NCBI GenBank assembly: GCA_963575745.1
Contig: CAUYUJ010016713.1
Span: 62,001 to 126,000 of the forward strand
Source: Prorocentrum cordatum
Taxonomy: Eukaryota > Sar > Dinophyceae > Prorocentrales > Prorocentraceae
Length of the DNA stretch: 64,000 bases
Direction of reading: 5' to 3'
Shown here: positions 37,391-49,399 of the stretch, piece after piece
Position numbering within the stretch: position 1 is the first letter of the stretch
How the letters are laid out: every line of letters begins with the position of its first letter
Program-made: the position numbers and the translations under genes
The notes under the pieces: model-generated
What the model saw: only the letters and a program-made list of their open reading frames with translations
Database searches by the model: none
What the model was told of the DNA's origin: nothing

Positions 37391-38056
37391 AGGAGCCTCA
37401 GTGACCTGAGGGCACTACACTACGTGCAAAGACACGGCGGCGGATACGCGTTCCTTACCATCCTGGCAGTCCTGAACATGCTTGTCATCTGCCAGACAGA
37501 AGCCATCCAGTCGAGATTGGGCTGGAGTGCTAACCTAAAGTTTCATGGGGCCCGGTTGCTGCTCATGGTGGCCGCATTTGAGGGGAAGGTGCTCAAGGCC
37601 TTCACGAAGGGCGTTCCGCTTCACGAGAAACTGCAGATTGCAACTGCAAATCGACTCCCATATGACTTGCGACTGCCGAGTTTCACGGAGCCCCAGGCAC
37701 ACCTCCTGCATGTGTCCTTGATCAACATTTGGTGCCTGATCGTGGCTGTCCTGAACCACCTCTCGTGGTGGCATTTTGACCTCAAGAACGGGGTGTGCGA
37801 CTTCCACAAGATGCAGGAGGACGTCAGGCTGCCGTGCCGCGGCAGGCACTACATGGAGCGCGACGCCGAGGAGGACGGCGCGCCCGCCGCCGAGCCGCGC
37901 ACGCTCGTGCTCCCGTCGCCTTCGCGGCAGCTCGAGGCGCGGCCGCTGCTGAGCTGGGCCGCCCCGCCGAGGCCGTCCCCAGCGGCGCCCCTCGGGCCGC
38001 CTGGCGGCCCGGCGGCACGGCCGCCGAGCTGGGAGCCACGAGAGATGGTGTTCTGA
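37391..38056 (+). CDS. Multi-pass membrane protein, exon 2 with stop
   Basis: The frame reads RSLSDLRALHYVQRHGGGYA followed by membrane spans FLTILAVLNMLVICQ, LKFHGARLLLMVAAF and LLHVSLINIWCLIVAVLNHL. It then has a cytosolic-looking tail of about 90 residues rich in Ala, Pro and Arg, ending EPREMVF and TGA at 38054-38056. The segment NLKFHGARLLLMVAAFEGKV sits where OSTalpha/TMEM184 members have a KF..IK..VF..F.Q helix, again only a resemblance. Codon use is strongly C/G-ending as in the GAPDH exons. The pairing with exon 1 rests on continuity of the membrane topology, strand, phase and spacing. Confidence 0.7.
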   Translation, partial: RSLSDLRALHYVQRHGGGYAFLTILAVLNMLVICQTEAIQSRLGWSANLKFHGARLLLMVAAFEGKVLKAFTKGVPLHEKLQIATANRLPYDLRLPSFTEPQAHLLHVSLINIWCLIVAVLNHLSWWHFDLKNGVCDFHKMQEDVRLPCRGRHYMERDAEEDGAPAAEPRTLVLPSPSRQLEARPLLSWAAPPRPSPAAPLGPPGGPAARPPSWEPREMVF

Positions 38057-39490
38057 CGGGCCGCGCTCCTCTCGGGCCGGACGCAGGGGGGGGGGGACTG
38101 GGAAGGGGGGGGGTACGAAATTTGCTGCATGCAGCTGGTTTCGGCCCACGGAGGCGCCCCTTCTTCGACACACGGCCGCCTCGGGCGCCGGGAAAATCAG
38201 CTACGTGAGCTGATTCTCAAACCCCCTTTTGCTATCCCCCCCTTTCGCCCGACCCGATCCTCTCCCGCCTCGCTCCTCCTGGGGTCCTCGCTCCCGACGC
38301 AGTCCCGCGCGGAGTCGGTGCAAACAGCGTCTCAGGGAGTAGCAATGGTCCAAGGATTCGCCGACCAAGCGAGGGAAGTCCTCGTAGTTTTGGTTGGCGT
38401 CATATGGCTGTCGTTTTGAGATCTCATCGCGACGGGATTCGTTCCTTTACAGACGCCCACGCGTCGGGGAACGCATCAGGGCCCGTGATGGTGTACAGCT
38501 GCCTTCCGCTCCCGCCCCTCCCAGGTGGCCCTGAGATGTGCACGTGAGGGCTTCTGCCCACCTTTGTGCGGGCTCTGGCCCACGCTCGGTGGTTGTTTTC
38601 GTCTTGGTTCCCGGAAACCTGGCCCTCGCAAAATAATCCTCTGGAGGTGCCCTCCTGGGGCTCCCGAGCCGACTTGGTTCTTCTCGAGACGATGTTCTGT
38701 GGGGTTCAGGCTTGCTATGTGGGGTTCAGCGCCGACCCTGGCCAGGACGTGGCCGTCGATGTCTCGTGAACCGATCCTCTGCTCCCCCAGCTGCTGGTGA
38801 TGCCAAGGCCGTGGGTGCTCTCGTCGGGGCCGCTCAGACGGGGCCAGAGCTGGTGGGATCGAAGGATCGCGCCGCTTCGCCGATGTGGCCTGATCCGGAG
38901 CCCGAGTTTTTACACCCTGGCGTGTCTCAGCAGCTCAAGGATCGTCTGGTGACGGACCGTCCAATAACCTCGAAATCCGAAATCCCGATGACCTTGCCAG
39001 AAGAGGCGTCACTGCACGGACCTTGGAGGCCCCAGGCGATCGAGATATCTTCGGAGAACGACCGTTGGGGCATCCCCACGGCCACGGACTCATTGCCGAT
39101 GCATCCGCGATGCAAACGACCCTCCGACACTCTTCATGGAGGTCTCCAGCCCCAGAGGTCTGGAGGCGTGCGGGCGTCTCAGGAGGCCTCCAGAAGCCTC
39201 CAGAGGCCCAGCAGGAGCCAGGAGCGTCCAAAGCTTCGATCGACGCTCTCCGATCCCCGATGGCCGCCCGAGAAGACCTCCGAAGGCCCTCGCCTATTGG
39301 AGCTCTGGCCCTATTTGGGCAGAATGCCTAGCCAGGGCCATCCTGGGCCCTGGGCCCTGGGATGGTGTATACACCCTAGTGTTCTCGGGCAGGACGGCGT
39401 ATACACCATCTGAGGGCCAAGGATGGCTCTGGCGAGGCATGGTGGTGTTGCATCTAGTGGCCGTCGGCCCATCCTGCCACCTCGCTTACG
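38057..39490. other. 3' flank of membrane gene; no gene recognised
   Basis: A 233-codon + frame (38712-39413) has no recognised domain and crosses a GATGCATC patch (39092-39117). A palindrome ggtgtatacacc at 39364 recurs as gcgtatacaccat at 39397. Confidence 0.4.
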
Positions 39491-39494
39491 TTGC

Positions 39495-40060
39495 AGTTAA
39501 GCCTCTTGGATGTCGGCGGAAATCTCTTGGGCATGTTGGAGGCGGTGTGGGGTGTGTCTTGGAGACACGGGGCCTCTTGGGGACATCCTGAGGCCTGACT
39601 TGGGCCGCTTGGGGGCCTCCTGGGGCTTGTGGAAGATCCCCTGGTGGCCTGCTAGCGGTCTCGGGGGTCATCGTGGGCGGAGCGCGCGAAATGTCATTTC
39701 GCATTCCCTTTCCTGGGCTGTTCTTTGGGGGGCGGTCCCGGGCCCTCTCGGGCCCCTCTTGGGCCTTCTGGGGGCCCTCTTGCGGGCCTCTTGGGCCGTC
39801 TGAAGGTGACCTTGGGCGCCTCTCTTGCCGTCCTGGAACGTCGGAAGCCCGACAAGCAGAGAACGCCCAAATCCTTCAAACACCGAAGGACGATCAACGA
39901 TTCTGGCCTCTCGGGGCCCTCTTGGGAGGCCTCTTGGAGCCCAGCTGGAGCGTCTTGTTGGCATCTTGGGCCGTCTTGGGGCAAGTTTGGACGTTCTGAA
40001 GCGCTCTTGGGCCGTCTCGGGGCTCTTGGATGCTTGTGGAGGTTTATTGGAGTCTCCTTG
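39495..40060. repeat. GGCC-box cluster (+ sense)
   Basis: Two blocks (39495-39830, 39900-40060) separated by the caaatccttcaaacaccgaa spacer at 39870. Confidence 0.8.
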
Positions 40061-40929
40061 ACCAGGTTCGAAACCCTCTTGCCTTGGAAAAGCTCGCCCA
40101 GCCCACGCCGGCACACCCTAGGAGACCCCGGGAGCGACCAAGAGATTGTGGCAAATGGGGGGTCAGGCCTTTTAGAATCATACGAACCGTGAGTCCCTGC
40201 ACAACGCGCACTGCAAAGCGAGAGTCACTGCACAACGCACACTGTAGGAGCTTTGGTGCACTCCACTACGTGCTGAAGGCACGGTGGTGGATAAGTGCTC
40301 TGTGCGCGTGTGCATTTGGGCGGCCCCCTGCGATGCCGAGCCAGGCGCTGTGGGCGTCTGACAGTGGCGCTTCCGCCGGCCGTGCTGGAAGTGTGCGCGC
40401 GAGCGCGCGCTCGTGCTGCAGCGCTCGAGGGAGCGTGCTGCGTGGGTAGAGCCAACGTCGGCGGTCCTTCGCCCTTCTTTTCCGATGCCAGAATTGGTAA
40501 ATCTCCACCGCCAGGGGAGCCGACGTCCCAGGAATCCAGGAGGCAGTGGATATATGCAGTTTTGGGGCCCTGGGTGGTACGATTGTATCCGTATCCACCG
40601 CCTCCTGCTGGGGTCCTGTGGGGTCGTTTCCCCAGGCGCGCAAGCCTCGCACTATCACCATCTCCTTGTCCGACATCTCGCTTTGCTCTCCGAGGATTTC
40701 CCAGATTTCTGGCGAATGGGAAACTCTACGCTGGAGGCCGTTGCTAGCTGAAGGGGCTTCGCCAATTGTCGTCAGCCCCCTTTGATCGCTTGCGTGGCTG
40801 CGCTTGTTCGGTCGGTTAAGTTGTTGGCTTGTCGTTTGACTGTCTGGCAACTCGGTTGGTTGGCCTGTTGTTTAACTCAAAGTGTTGGCAGCTGATTTTG
40901 GCTGGTGGCTTGCGCGCATCTGTAGATAT

Positions 40930-42020
40930 CAATGAGGCCTCGGGAGCGCGCTTCTGTTGCCATCGAGGAGGGTTCACGGCCTCGGGAGCGCGGACCCCTC
41001 AATATGTTTGAGGATTCTTGGCTTGGGTCCAGCGCCTAATTTTCAGAATACGGCGGGGGAGCCGAAGAGCGCCCCCCGAACACATGTCTTTTTTGCTCTG
41101 GAAAGGGGGGGCGCTGTGGAGCAGCCTCGTTGGGTTGGGTTCGTGGCTTCGGAAGCGCGAAGTGATGTAATTCATTAGGGAGTGTAGCCTCGGGGGCGCG
41201 ACCTTGTCGCATCATACAAAGGTTTGTAGCCTCGGGAGCGCGAACACGTTGCTAGTTTCGGGAGCGCGAGAGCATCGCAATTCGCAAGGAAATGAAGCCT
41301 CATTGCGCGAGTGCGACGTGCAGCCGCCAAGACGCCGTGGGTGAGGACCGTTAAAGGTTCAGGAGGAGCTCTGGTTCTCGGGCCGTTCCGTAGATCTGGA
41401 CAGGGAGGCCCAGTCGTGGCTGAGGCTCGCCGTGTCCGGAAGAGCCCGTTGCGTTCCCTGGTCAGAGCACGATGGCTGTAGCTTTGAAGGGATTGTTGCC
41501 TCGGAGGCGCGAATCTGATGTCGCATGAACAAGAGTTGTGGCTGAGAGAGCGCGAGTGCGTCGTAATTTGCGAGGGACTGGCCTCGAGAGTTCGAGCATG
41601 AAGTAATTTGATATGGGTTGTGCCCATGGGGGCCCGAGCGCGTCGCAATTCACAAAGGACTTTCTCCTCGGGGGGCGCCAGCGCGTGGTAATGTACGAGG
41701 GGCGAGGGCCTCGGGAGTGCGACGCTGCTGTGTTGCTTGGGGAGCGCGAGCGCGTCGTCATTTACAAGGGCTCTGGCCTTCGGCGCCTTTGCCTCGGAGG
41801 CGCGAGCGTGATGTAAGTTTTCAGGAAATGTGGCCTCGGGAGCCCGAAAGCTATTTATTGTACGAGGGACTGTAGTCTCTTGCTTCGGGAAAGCAAGCTG
41901 GTTGCAATCTACTGGGAATGTGGCCTCGGGAGCTCAAACCTGTTGAAATTCACCAGTGGGGATCGACGCTCTTTACAAGGGGCTGTGGTTTCGAGAGCGC
42001 ACGCGCGTCGTAATTTCTGA
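40930..42020. repeat. Degenerate repeat, unit near GCCTCGGGAGCGCGAG
   Basis: The core gcctcgggagcgcgag followed by cgtcgtaatt and acaaggg recurs at about 40-bp steps, at least 14 times (for example 41188, 41228, 41259, 41500, 41709, 41738, 41790, 41989). The interval 41300-41490 is less clear. Confidence 0.8.
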
Positions 42021-42099
42021 TCGAGCCTGGGTGGGTAACTGGGAAGTTTTCGGGCAGTGGCCCTCGCGCGTATTTCAATAATTCCCAACATTAAAACAA

Positions 42100-43265
42100 A
42101 AAAGTTGATATGGAGCTGCTGCAGATATAGCAGAAACCTCTACCTCGAAGCCTGCTGGCCCCCAAGGGGGCAAGCGGATTTCGAATGAAATACTCGCCCC
42201 ACGGACGAGATCTCCGGGACCCGTGGATGAAACAAATTGTGTAGTCGGAGATTCAGAATTTGGCGCTGTGGAGAAACTCACGACGGGCGTTTTCACCCCG
42301 GTTCACGGCCCCAGGACCCTCACAGTTCGATTTGGCCCGAGTTGAGAGGTTTGTTTTTTTTCTCTCGGTATTTTGCACGCCGTCATTTGCTTTGCGTCGC
42401 CCGATGTCTGGGCTGCCCTTCACTTCTCGATGATATTCCTGCATCCATCCTATGTCTGGGTCGCCCGCATCAGCCGGGTTCGTGCGTCTGTTCCCTGCGC
42501 ATCTGTCTGGCCAGTGCCCAAAGTTGGGGCCACGCAGGAGAAGCATATTCATTCTTCCCGGTGACATCCTGTCGTCGCCATCATCACCATCGTCCCCGTC
42601 ACCTAGTACATGCGGTAGGCTCAGCGCCCCCCCTTTCCTTGCTTCTCCTGGTCCTCCAACCGCCTGATTACCTTGCGCAGGCATTGAGCACTGGACAGGT
42701 CGTGTCTGATTCCCTCCTCCCCCCCCGCTGCTTCCACCTTGTCTGGGGAGGAGGGATTGAGGGGATGACGGCAAGGAGGATGAACACAACATTGATGTTC
42801 CGTCAAGTTCTCCCCGTCCCGGTCTTTCCAGCCCGCTTTGCAGGTGTGCCTTGTATTTTGAACGGTCAGTGAGCATCCACACGACCAGAACGTCGGCGAG
42901 AATGTATTTCACGGACGCTTGCATGGGGAACAGCTTGCGACACGTCGGAATTGGGCCGGCCTCCCCCCCCCGGACATTCTGCGCGCCCAGACAACTTAAT
43001 GGCACCCCTTTTCCCCCCCAGAATTATTCGGCCCCATTCCCCCATCTTTGGGGTGACATTCACGACTATGTGGCCTGCTTGTTTTTTCGCGCGGAAGCAT
43101 TTTCTCGCGCGGCTGCTCATGGCGTGAGCTTGCTCGCGTGCGCGGTTGTAGCGCCCGCGTTCGGGTATATCAGGTCTAGCAGTAGTGGTCGTATCCGTGC
43201 TCATGTAGTTACTATCTGGAGCAAGATTACGACACCCACCCCGCAATACAGATGCCACTATATAT
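42100..43265. other. No gene recognised; one GGCCCCCAAGGGGGC hairpin repeat
   Basis: 42129-42190 carries a dispersed motif centred on ggcccccaagggggc (also near 33010 and 46505). The remaining sequence has open frames without domains. Confidence 0.4.
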
Positions 43266-43269
43266 TCGC

Positions 43270-43870
43270 TACTCGTGACGCGAAACCTGTGACGTGGTGG
43301 TGGCGTGGTGCTGGCGTGGTGGGGGGTCAGGGTCCGCTCCGGGCGCGGAATTGTCGGGTGGGGGGTCCCAAGAACAGAGCTCCCAGGAGGGTGCGAGGGT
43401 GCGGGGGTCGCACCTGGTGGTGGCGAGGTGGTGGCGTGGTGGTGGCGAGGTGGTGGCGTGGTGGTGACGTGGTGCTGGCGTGGTGCTGGCGTGGTGGGGG
43501 GGGAGGGTCGGCTCCGGGCGCGGAATTGTTGGGTGGGGGGTCCCAAGAACAGAGCTCCCAGGAGGGTGCGAGGGTGCGGGGGTCGGACCTGGTGGTGGCG
43601 AGGTGGTGGCGTGGTGGTGACGTGGCGAGGTGGTGGCGTGGTGGTGACGTGGTGGTGGCGTGGTGCTGGCGTGGTGGAGGACAGGGTCGGCTCCGTGCGC
43701 GGAATTGTCGGGTGGGGGTGCCAAGAACAGAGCTCCCAGGAGGGTGCGAGGGTGCGGGGGTCGGACCTGGTGGTGGCGAGGTGGTGGCGTGGTGGCGACG
43801 ACAGAGCTCCCAGGAGGGTGCGAGGGTGCGGGGGTCGGACCTGGTGGTGGCGAGGTGGGACGTAATCCAC
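43270..43870. repeat. About 180-bp tandem repeat with GTGGTGGCG arrays
   Basis: Three full units and one partial unit each contain ggcgcggaattgtcgggtgg-like sequence followed by agaacagagctcccaggagg, gtgcgagggtgcgggggtcg and a gtggtggcgtggtgctgg array of variable length. Confidence 0.9.
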
Positions 43871-43959
43871 GATGGCACAGTTGAGTGGCACACGCCTCTG
43901 GGGTCGGCGGAGATGATTAGGGCGGGAGCCAGCTCCAATCAACTCCCACCAGGTCTCCG

Positions 43960-44380
43960 CCCAGCTCCAGTAGAGTTATATCAACGTTGGACCCGCTTTC
44001 CTAATCCTATCAGGGTTGGATCCAGCTTCGACCGAATTCGACCAAGTTCGATTTTGCTTTAATAGAGCCCTTTGATTGTTAGATCCAGCTCGAGAGAAGT
44101 GCTACTAGGGCTGGGTCCAGCTTCGTTAGAATCCTTCGAGGGCCCGATCCAGCTCTAGCCGAATAATGTGAGAGCTGGGTCCACTGCTTACAAAATTTGC
44201 ATCGGGCTTGATCAAGCTCTAGTGGAATCCTAACAGGGCCGAATCCAGTACTCATAGGATCCGATTGGTGATGGATCCAGCTCTCACAGAGTTCTATTAG
44301 GGCTCGATCCAGTTTTAGTAGATTCCCATTCGTGTTTGATTCAGCTGTAACGGAATCCCTTCAGGGCTGGATCCAGCCCC
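43960..44380. repeat. Degenerate 32-bp repeat around GGATCCAGCT
   Basis: At least eleven copies (44024, 44077, 44112, 44143, 44208, 44242, 44273, 44303, 44335, 44368 and others) of ggggctggatccagctctag followed by an AT-richer half with gaatcctatc. Confidence 0.85.
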
Positions 44381-45690
44381 GATGCAGTCGCTGTCGGCGT
44401 TGTCGTCGTCGTCATCATCGTCGTCGCCATCATCGTCGCCGTCGTCGTGTCCGGCGCCAGCGCCACAGCCCGCCGTCGTCGTTTGCCGCTGGCGGGTGGG
44501 GGAGCTCGAACTTCGTCCTCCTTGAGGGGGTCCCAGGTCGAACCCACCCCGCGCAATTCAGGGGGATGACGGGAGGGAAGGCCGCCCGGTTCGAACCCCA
44601 CCCCCCCAGCGTCCACAAAATGCGCCCTTTCGAACGTCGAGGCCTCCCCCCTCTGAGCCTCTCTGCGCGCGCGGCGGGGCCCTCTTTGAGGCCGCCGCCG
44701 CTGGCCGCCGCCGCCCCTTAACTCCCTCCCCCGCGCCGCAGTGGGCGGCCGCCCTCCAGGCTTCCCTCTGCGCGCGGCGCGGCGCGGGGCCGCCGCTCCG
44801 AGCGATGGCCCTGGCGGCCAACTGACGACCGGCGCCTGCACCGATGGAGGAGGACCCGCCGAAGGGCGTAGCGAAAGCAGGGAGAGGCGGGGGGGGGGGA
44901 GGAGGAGGCGGAGGAAGAGAAGAAGGAGGAGGAGGAGGACCAGAGTGATCCCAAGATGCGTCAGCGACGCTGCAACACACCCTCCCGTCCCAAAGCTTCT
45001 CTTCACAATCCCTGCAAATATTCCTTTCCCTTTCCGCTATGGAAAGGCCCCCCCTTGACAGGTGAACGCCCCTGGTCCTGCCAGTCAGGCGAGACCGTTT
45101 TTTGGGCAAAAAAAGATCCACCCTGCATCCTCCTACACCCGGAACGAGGTATAAGATCGGGGTCGGTTCGGGACGGGTACCCTAGTGTGTGTTCGTGTTT
45201 GTTGGATGTTCTTGTGCATCCTGGGGAGGATACCCTTGGATGTTCCGTGTGTTTTGGCCAGCGGAGGGTCTCATGTTCTTGAATAATGTTAATTATGCTG
45301 TCTTAGGTCCGATTGTATCCGTCAGAGATGCAAAGAGGTATGGCCACAAAGTTTAAGGACACGTAATCCATCCGTGCAAGCGGTGCAGAGTTTCAAAGAC
45401 ATGCCGCAAAAATATCCGTAAGGGCTTCGCCCCCTGCCGCCGGCCCCCTCTCTCGGAGAATGGGCCATGGAAGAGCTAAGTCATGAGGCCTTGGCGCTGT
45501 CGTGAATCAGTATCGAAACTTCATGCGAAGCCGAGTCGCAATCAGCAAAACCAACTGATCACAAGAGGGGTTACCACACCTGGCGATTGGTAAGACGTGT
45601 ATGGTTTAAGGGCTTGGTTACCACACCTTGCGATTAAAGGGCCGAGGGAGTTCTCGCAGTTTGGGTTACCACGCCTTGCGATGGATGTGC
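44381..45690. other. No gene recognised; GTC and GGA microsatellites, one dispersed-repeat fragment
   Basis: GTCGTC repeat at 44400-44450, GGA repeat at 44880-44940, then a fragment cccaagatgcgtcagcgacg at 44951 related to the repeat ends at 49.2 and 61.56 kb. Confidence 0.5.
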
Positions 45691-45694
45691 GTGA

Positions 45695-46295
45695 TGGGTT
45701 CGAATTTCAGAAATGTGGCAAATCCCCTTTGTTTTTAGACCCTGACCCCGCGGATCTGCGTGAGGGGTGGCACCGAATTTCAGAAATGTGGCAAATCCCA
45801 TGTGTTTTTGGACCCTGACCCCGCTGATCTGCGTGAGGGGTGGCACCGAATTTCAGAAATGTGGCAAATCCTATGTGTTTTTGGACCCTGACCCCGCGGA
45901 TCTGCGTGAGGGGTGGCACCGAATTTCAGAAATGTGGCAAATCCCATGTGTTTTTGGACCCTGACCCCGCGGATCTGCGTGAGGGGTGGCACCGAATTTC
46001 AGAAATGTGGCAAATCCCCTGTGTTTTTGGACCCTGACCCCGCGGATCTGCGTGAGGGGTGGCACCGAATTTCAGAAATGTGGCAAATCCCATGTGTTTT
46101 TGGACCCTGACCCCGCGGATCTGCGTGAGGGGTGGCACCGAATTTCAGAAATGTGGCAAATCCTATGTGTTTTTGGACCCTGACCCCGCGGATCTGCTGA
46201 GGGGTGGCACCGAATTTCAGAAATGTGGCAAATCCTATGTGTTTTTGGACCCTGACCCCGCGGATCTGCTTGAGGGGTGTCGATTTCGAGCCCCC
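45695..46295. repeat. 73-bp tandem repeat, about 8 copies
   Basis: The unit contains gaatttcagaaatgtggcaa, atcccatgtgtttttggacc and ctgaccccgcggatctgcgt. Copies start at about 45695, 45768, 45841, 45914, 45987, 46060, 46133 and 46205. Copies are over 95% alike apart from the first and last; one is a base or two shorter (gatctgctgagg). Confidence 0.97.
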
Positions 46296-48480
46296 CCAGC
46301 AATTCAGACAACGCGCCCAGGTGAGGCTAAAAATCCTGTTTGGGCCTCCCCCCCCCGCGCGCGGTCAATCAACTAGTTACAGTAACCAGCAAGAAGTCAA
46401 CTAGTTACAGTAACCAGCAAGAAGCAGAAAAGTAACACTGGAAACTACAACCTACGACTGGTACAGGAAACTGCGAGTCACGTGCCTCGCAGCCTGGTGG
46501 CCCCACAAGGGGGCCGGCGGATACGAAGTCCTGGTCGAGGACACAATTTTATATGGAGCCGCCATTTGGTTGTGTATTGCATTGTGGCACAGTTTGGAAA
46601 TCCGGTATTTAGACATTGAAGAGGTCTCCAGCTTGAACTCCAATATGAAAATTACCAATTCGGAATCCGTGAAGCTGTCGGACTTGCCTCCAGTTTGAAA
46701 ACGTTTTGGTATGCATGCTTGCAAACCTTGGATGTGTTGAGGATGAGTGCGCGTGCGGCGCTAAGACGAGATTCGCATGTTGCAACATAATGTGCCTCCA
46801 TACCTAATCATAATCGTTTGACGTTTCAAGACTGGTGTGCACGGCGCGAAGGCGAGGATAAAAAAAACGAGCATGACGAAAAAAGCGTTGCGAGAACGAA
46901 GGATAGGGGAACGTGGGGAAGAGGAGGATAAGGGGAAATTGTAGTGAGATGAGGGACGAGGACGCAGACGAGGACGACGATGACGACGACGATGAGGAGC
47001 AGGAGAAGGAAGAAGGGCAGCGGTCTGAGAACCCCCCCACGCGCCAGATCGCGTGCCCCCACTCCCCAGTCTCCCAAAGGCCAAGGGGGGTCTTGAACCC
47101 CCGCCTTTCCAAAGGGGGGGAGGTGGATGGGGGTCCCCCCCCCGTGATGGTTCGTATTCTTGACCATTCGTGAATGTAGCCCACACAGTTGACCGATCGG
47201 CGCAGTAGTGCCGCCGTCTTGAAGCTCTCGCCGAGCTCTGGCTGATGGAATGGGCCTCGACCCTCAAGGGGGCGAAGTGAACATACAACATGGTAAGGGA
47301 AGAGTCTGCTTACGTCTCTCCTCCCCCCGCTGGCCGCCACCAGGCGGCCGGCCAAAGCCCGGAGAGCGCGCGCCCGGGGCGCCGGCGGTCGCTGTGGGAA
47401 CTCGCAGAGGCCGCCGCCGCCGCCCTCGGAGGAGTTCGCAGGCCTTCGGACGCCTCCGAGGGCCTCGGAGAGTCATCGAAGGTCATCGATCGGGAGGATC
47501 GACGTAGGTACGGAAAGAATGGGCACAAACTTCGACAGCACGGCTTGTTCATTTGAACATGACTCGTTGTCGGTGTCGCCGCGGACGTTGCCCATTTGAG
47601 ACACACGGCCGCCTGCCCAACAACAGCCGCTGTCGGTGTTGGACAACATGTGTGGTTGGGCATCGTACCCATTTGTTCTGTACCCATCCGGAGCGTTCAA
47701 AATCGAAGGTCACCGAAGGCGGCAATCGAGGGCAGCTATCGAAGGCCTGCTTGGGCTCCGCCAGCCTTCGAAGGTATTTTCGTTTGAGGTCCGTCGGAGG
47801 GCCTTTGGATGGCTGTATGAGGCTGCTCGCTTCGTTGCCGCCGCCGCTGCCGTCGTCCCCGTCGCTGTCGCCATCGCCTCCGTCGCTGCCGCCGTCTTCC
47901 GCCGTCGTCGCCGATGCCGATGGAAGGTCGCGGGTCGAAGATGAAGGTTCTGGGGCCTTCTTGCGCATCCAGGGAAGCGCCTTCGCTGCCATGGCCGGAC
48001 CTGTTTGGGAATTCCGATCGGAAGGCGCCCCTGGACCGGTCCAGGGGTCGACCAGGCCGCCGCCGCCGTCGCCGTCGGCGTCGGCGACGAGGGTCAAGGA
48101 TCGAGGGATTTTTGGACGTGGGGGGAGGAGAGGAGGGGAGGGGGGAGGGAGGGGGAGGAGCAGGAGGAGGAGGCGGTGGCAGGAGGTGGGGCCCCCGACT
48201 CATCCCGGCCCCTGACCCGTCCCTGCCCCGCCCCGCCTTCCTTCCGAATTTTCCCTCATTCGCCCCTGCTCCGGCTGCCTGCATCTCGTCCCTGCCACGC
48301 CCCGCCCTTTGGTCTCCTCCTCCTGCTCCTCCTTCGCCTCTTCCCTCCCTGCTCCTCCTCCTCCTCCTCGCTCCTCCTTTTCCATCCGTTCTCCCTATAT
48401 ATCACTCCTCCATGTCGCACCCCGGGACGTGTCGGCAGGGCGGGCGATGTGCTTTGCTTGAGACTTCGTCATTGCCTGTG
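46296..48480. other. No gene recognised
   Basis: A duplicated actagttacagtaaccagca at 46372 and 46399, a hairpin-motif copy at 46490-46520, a GAC/GAT microsatellite at 46955-47000, and GC-rich or pyrimidine-rich sequence with uninformative open frames. Confidence 0.5.
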
Positions 48481-49235
48481 CTCCTCACGATGAAACTTGG
48501 CAGCGGCTCCACGGATGGAGGGCGGGTCGGTTTCAAAATGGGATTCTCACGTTTGCGCAGCGCGCACTCTTTTTAGAAAGTTTGCAACAGCTTCAGGGAT
48601 GCAGGTCAGGCGATGATCAAGAGAAGGTTCTCCTTCAGCGCCGCGCACAGCCGTCTTTAAACTTGCACGAGTTTCACGGGTTGAGGGCGGGCAGGTTTCA
48701 ACATGTGATTCTCGGTTTCGTGCCGCGCACATTCGTTTTGAACGCGTGCAGGCGGCTCCTGCTTCAAGATGTGGCTCTCGGTGTAGCGCCGCGCACATTC
48801 GTCTCAAAAGTTTGCAAGAGCTTCACAGATGGAGGGCGGTTCCGTTCTCAACATGTGGTTCTCGCGTTAGCGCCGCGCACATCCGTCGTAGAGTTGACAA
48901 CCGTTTCAAGCAGTCTTATGTCTGACGTCCCAGGAATGGTTGTTTGGCACGGTGTAGGACTGTCAAGGTGCAGCAGCCACGTTGATTCGCGGTGGTGAAG
49001 ACCCAGGCATGATGTTCGGGCACGATTCAGGATCGTCGGGACGCAACAGAAAGGTTCATTCACGGCGTTGAAGCCCGAGGCATTGTGTTGTTTTGGCACG
49101 GTTCAGGATTTCCAGACGGTTCTCCTCCAACGGGGCATTTCTCTCAGTGAACACAAATATTTGTAGGGACTTGTGAAGAAGGTATGTGGAGCGAGCGTTT
49201 AATACAACATCGTTGATGCGTCTTGCGCCACTATC
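48480..49235 (+). repeat. Dispersed composite repeat, copy 1
   Basis: Five degenerate units of about 80 bp around gcgccgcgcacattcgt (48558-48880), then a tail with gacgtcccaggaatggttg, tttggcacgg and gttgattcgcgg, ending near aacatcgttgatgcgtcttg at 49207. The same order is found inverted at 61.55-62.35 kb. Confidence 0.75.
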
Positions 49236-49399
49236 CTCAGCCCGCGCGCCGTGCCGTGGCGCACCGCGCGCCGCCGCATGAGGTGCGGCAGAGGGCCAGG
49301 GAGAGCTGCGAGTACCAGTTGTGGCAGTCCTGCGGGCGCCAGGTCCCGTCCACGCGGAGGACGATGGGCTGCCCCTCGGCTTTCGGCAGGTCTCAGGTG

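Noticed and set aside
34170-40060. Many Gly/Leu/Trp-rich frames such as those at 35038-35520 and 36797-37012
   Set aside because: All lie in GGCC-box repeats and have the same composition wherever that repeat occurs.
44580-44605. tRNA T-loop-like ggttcgaaccc
   Set aside because: No acceptor stem, anticodon arm or D arm could be placed around it; similar ttcgaa strings at 13490 and 40070 also lack a cloverleaf.
45695-46295. Possible CRISPR-like array
   Set aside because: Copies are head-to-tail with no unique spacers and the host is eukaryotic; it is an ordinary satellite.
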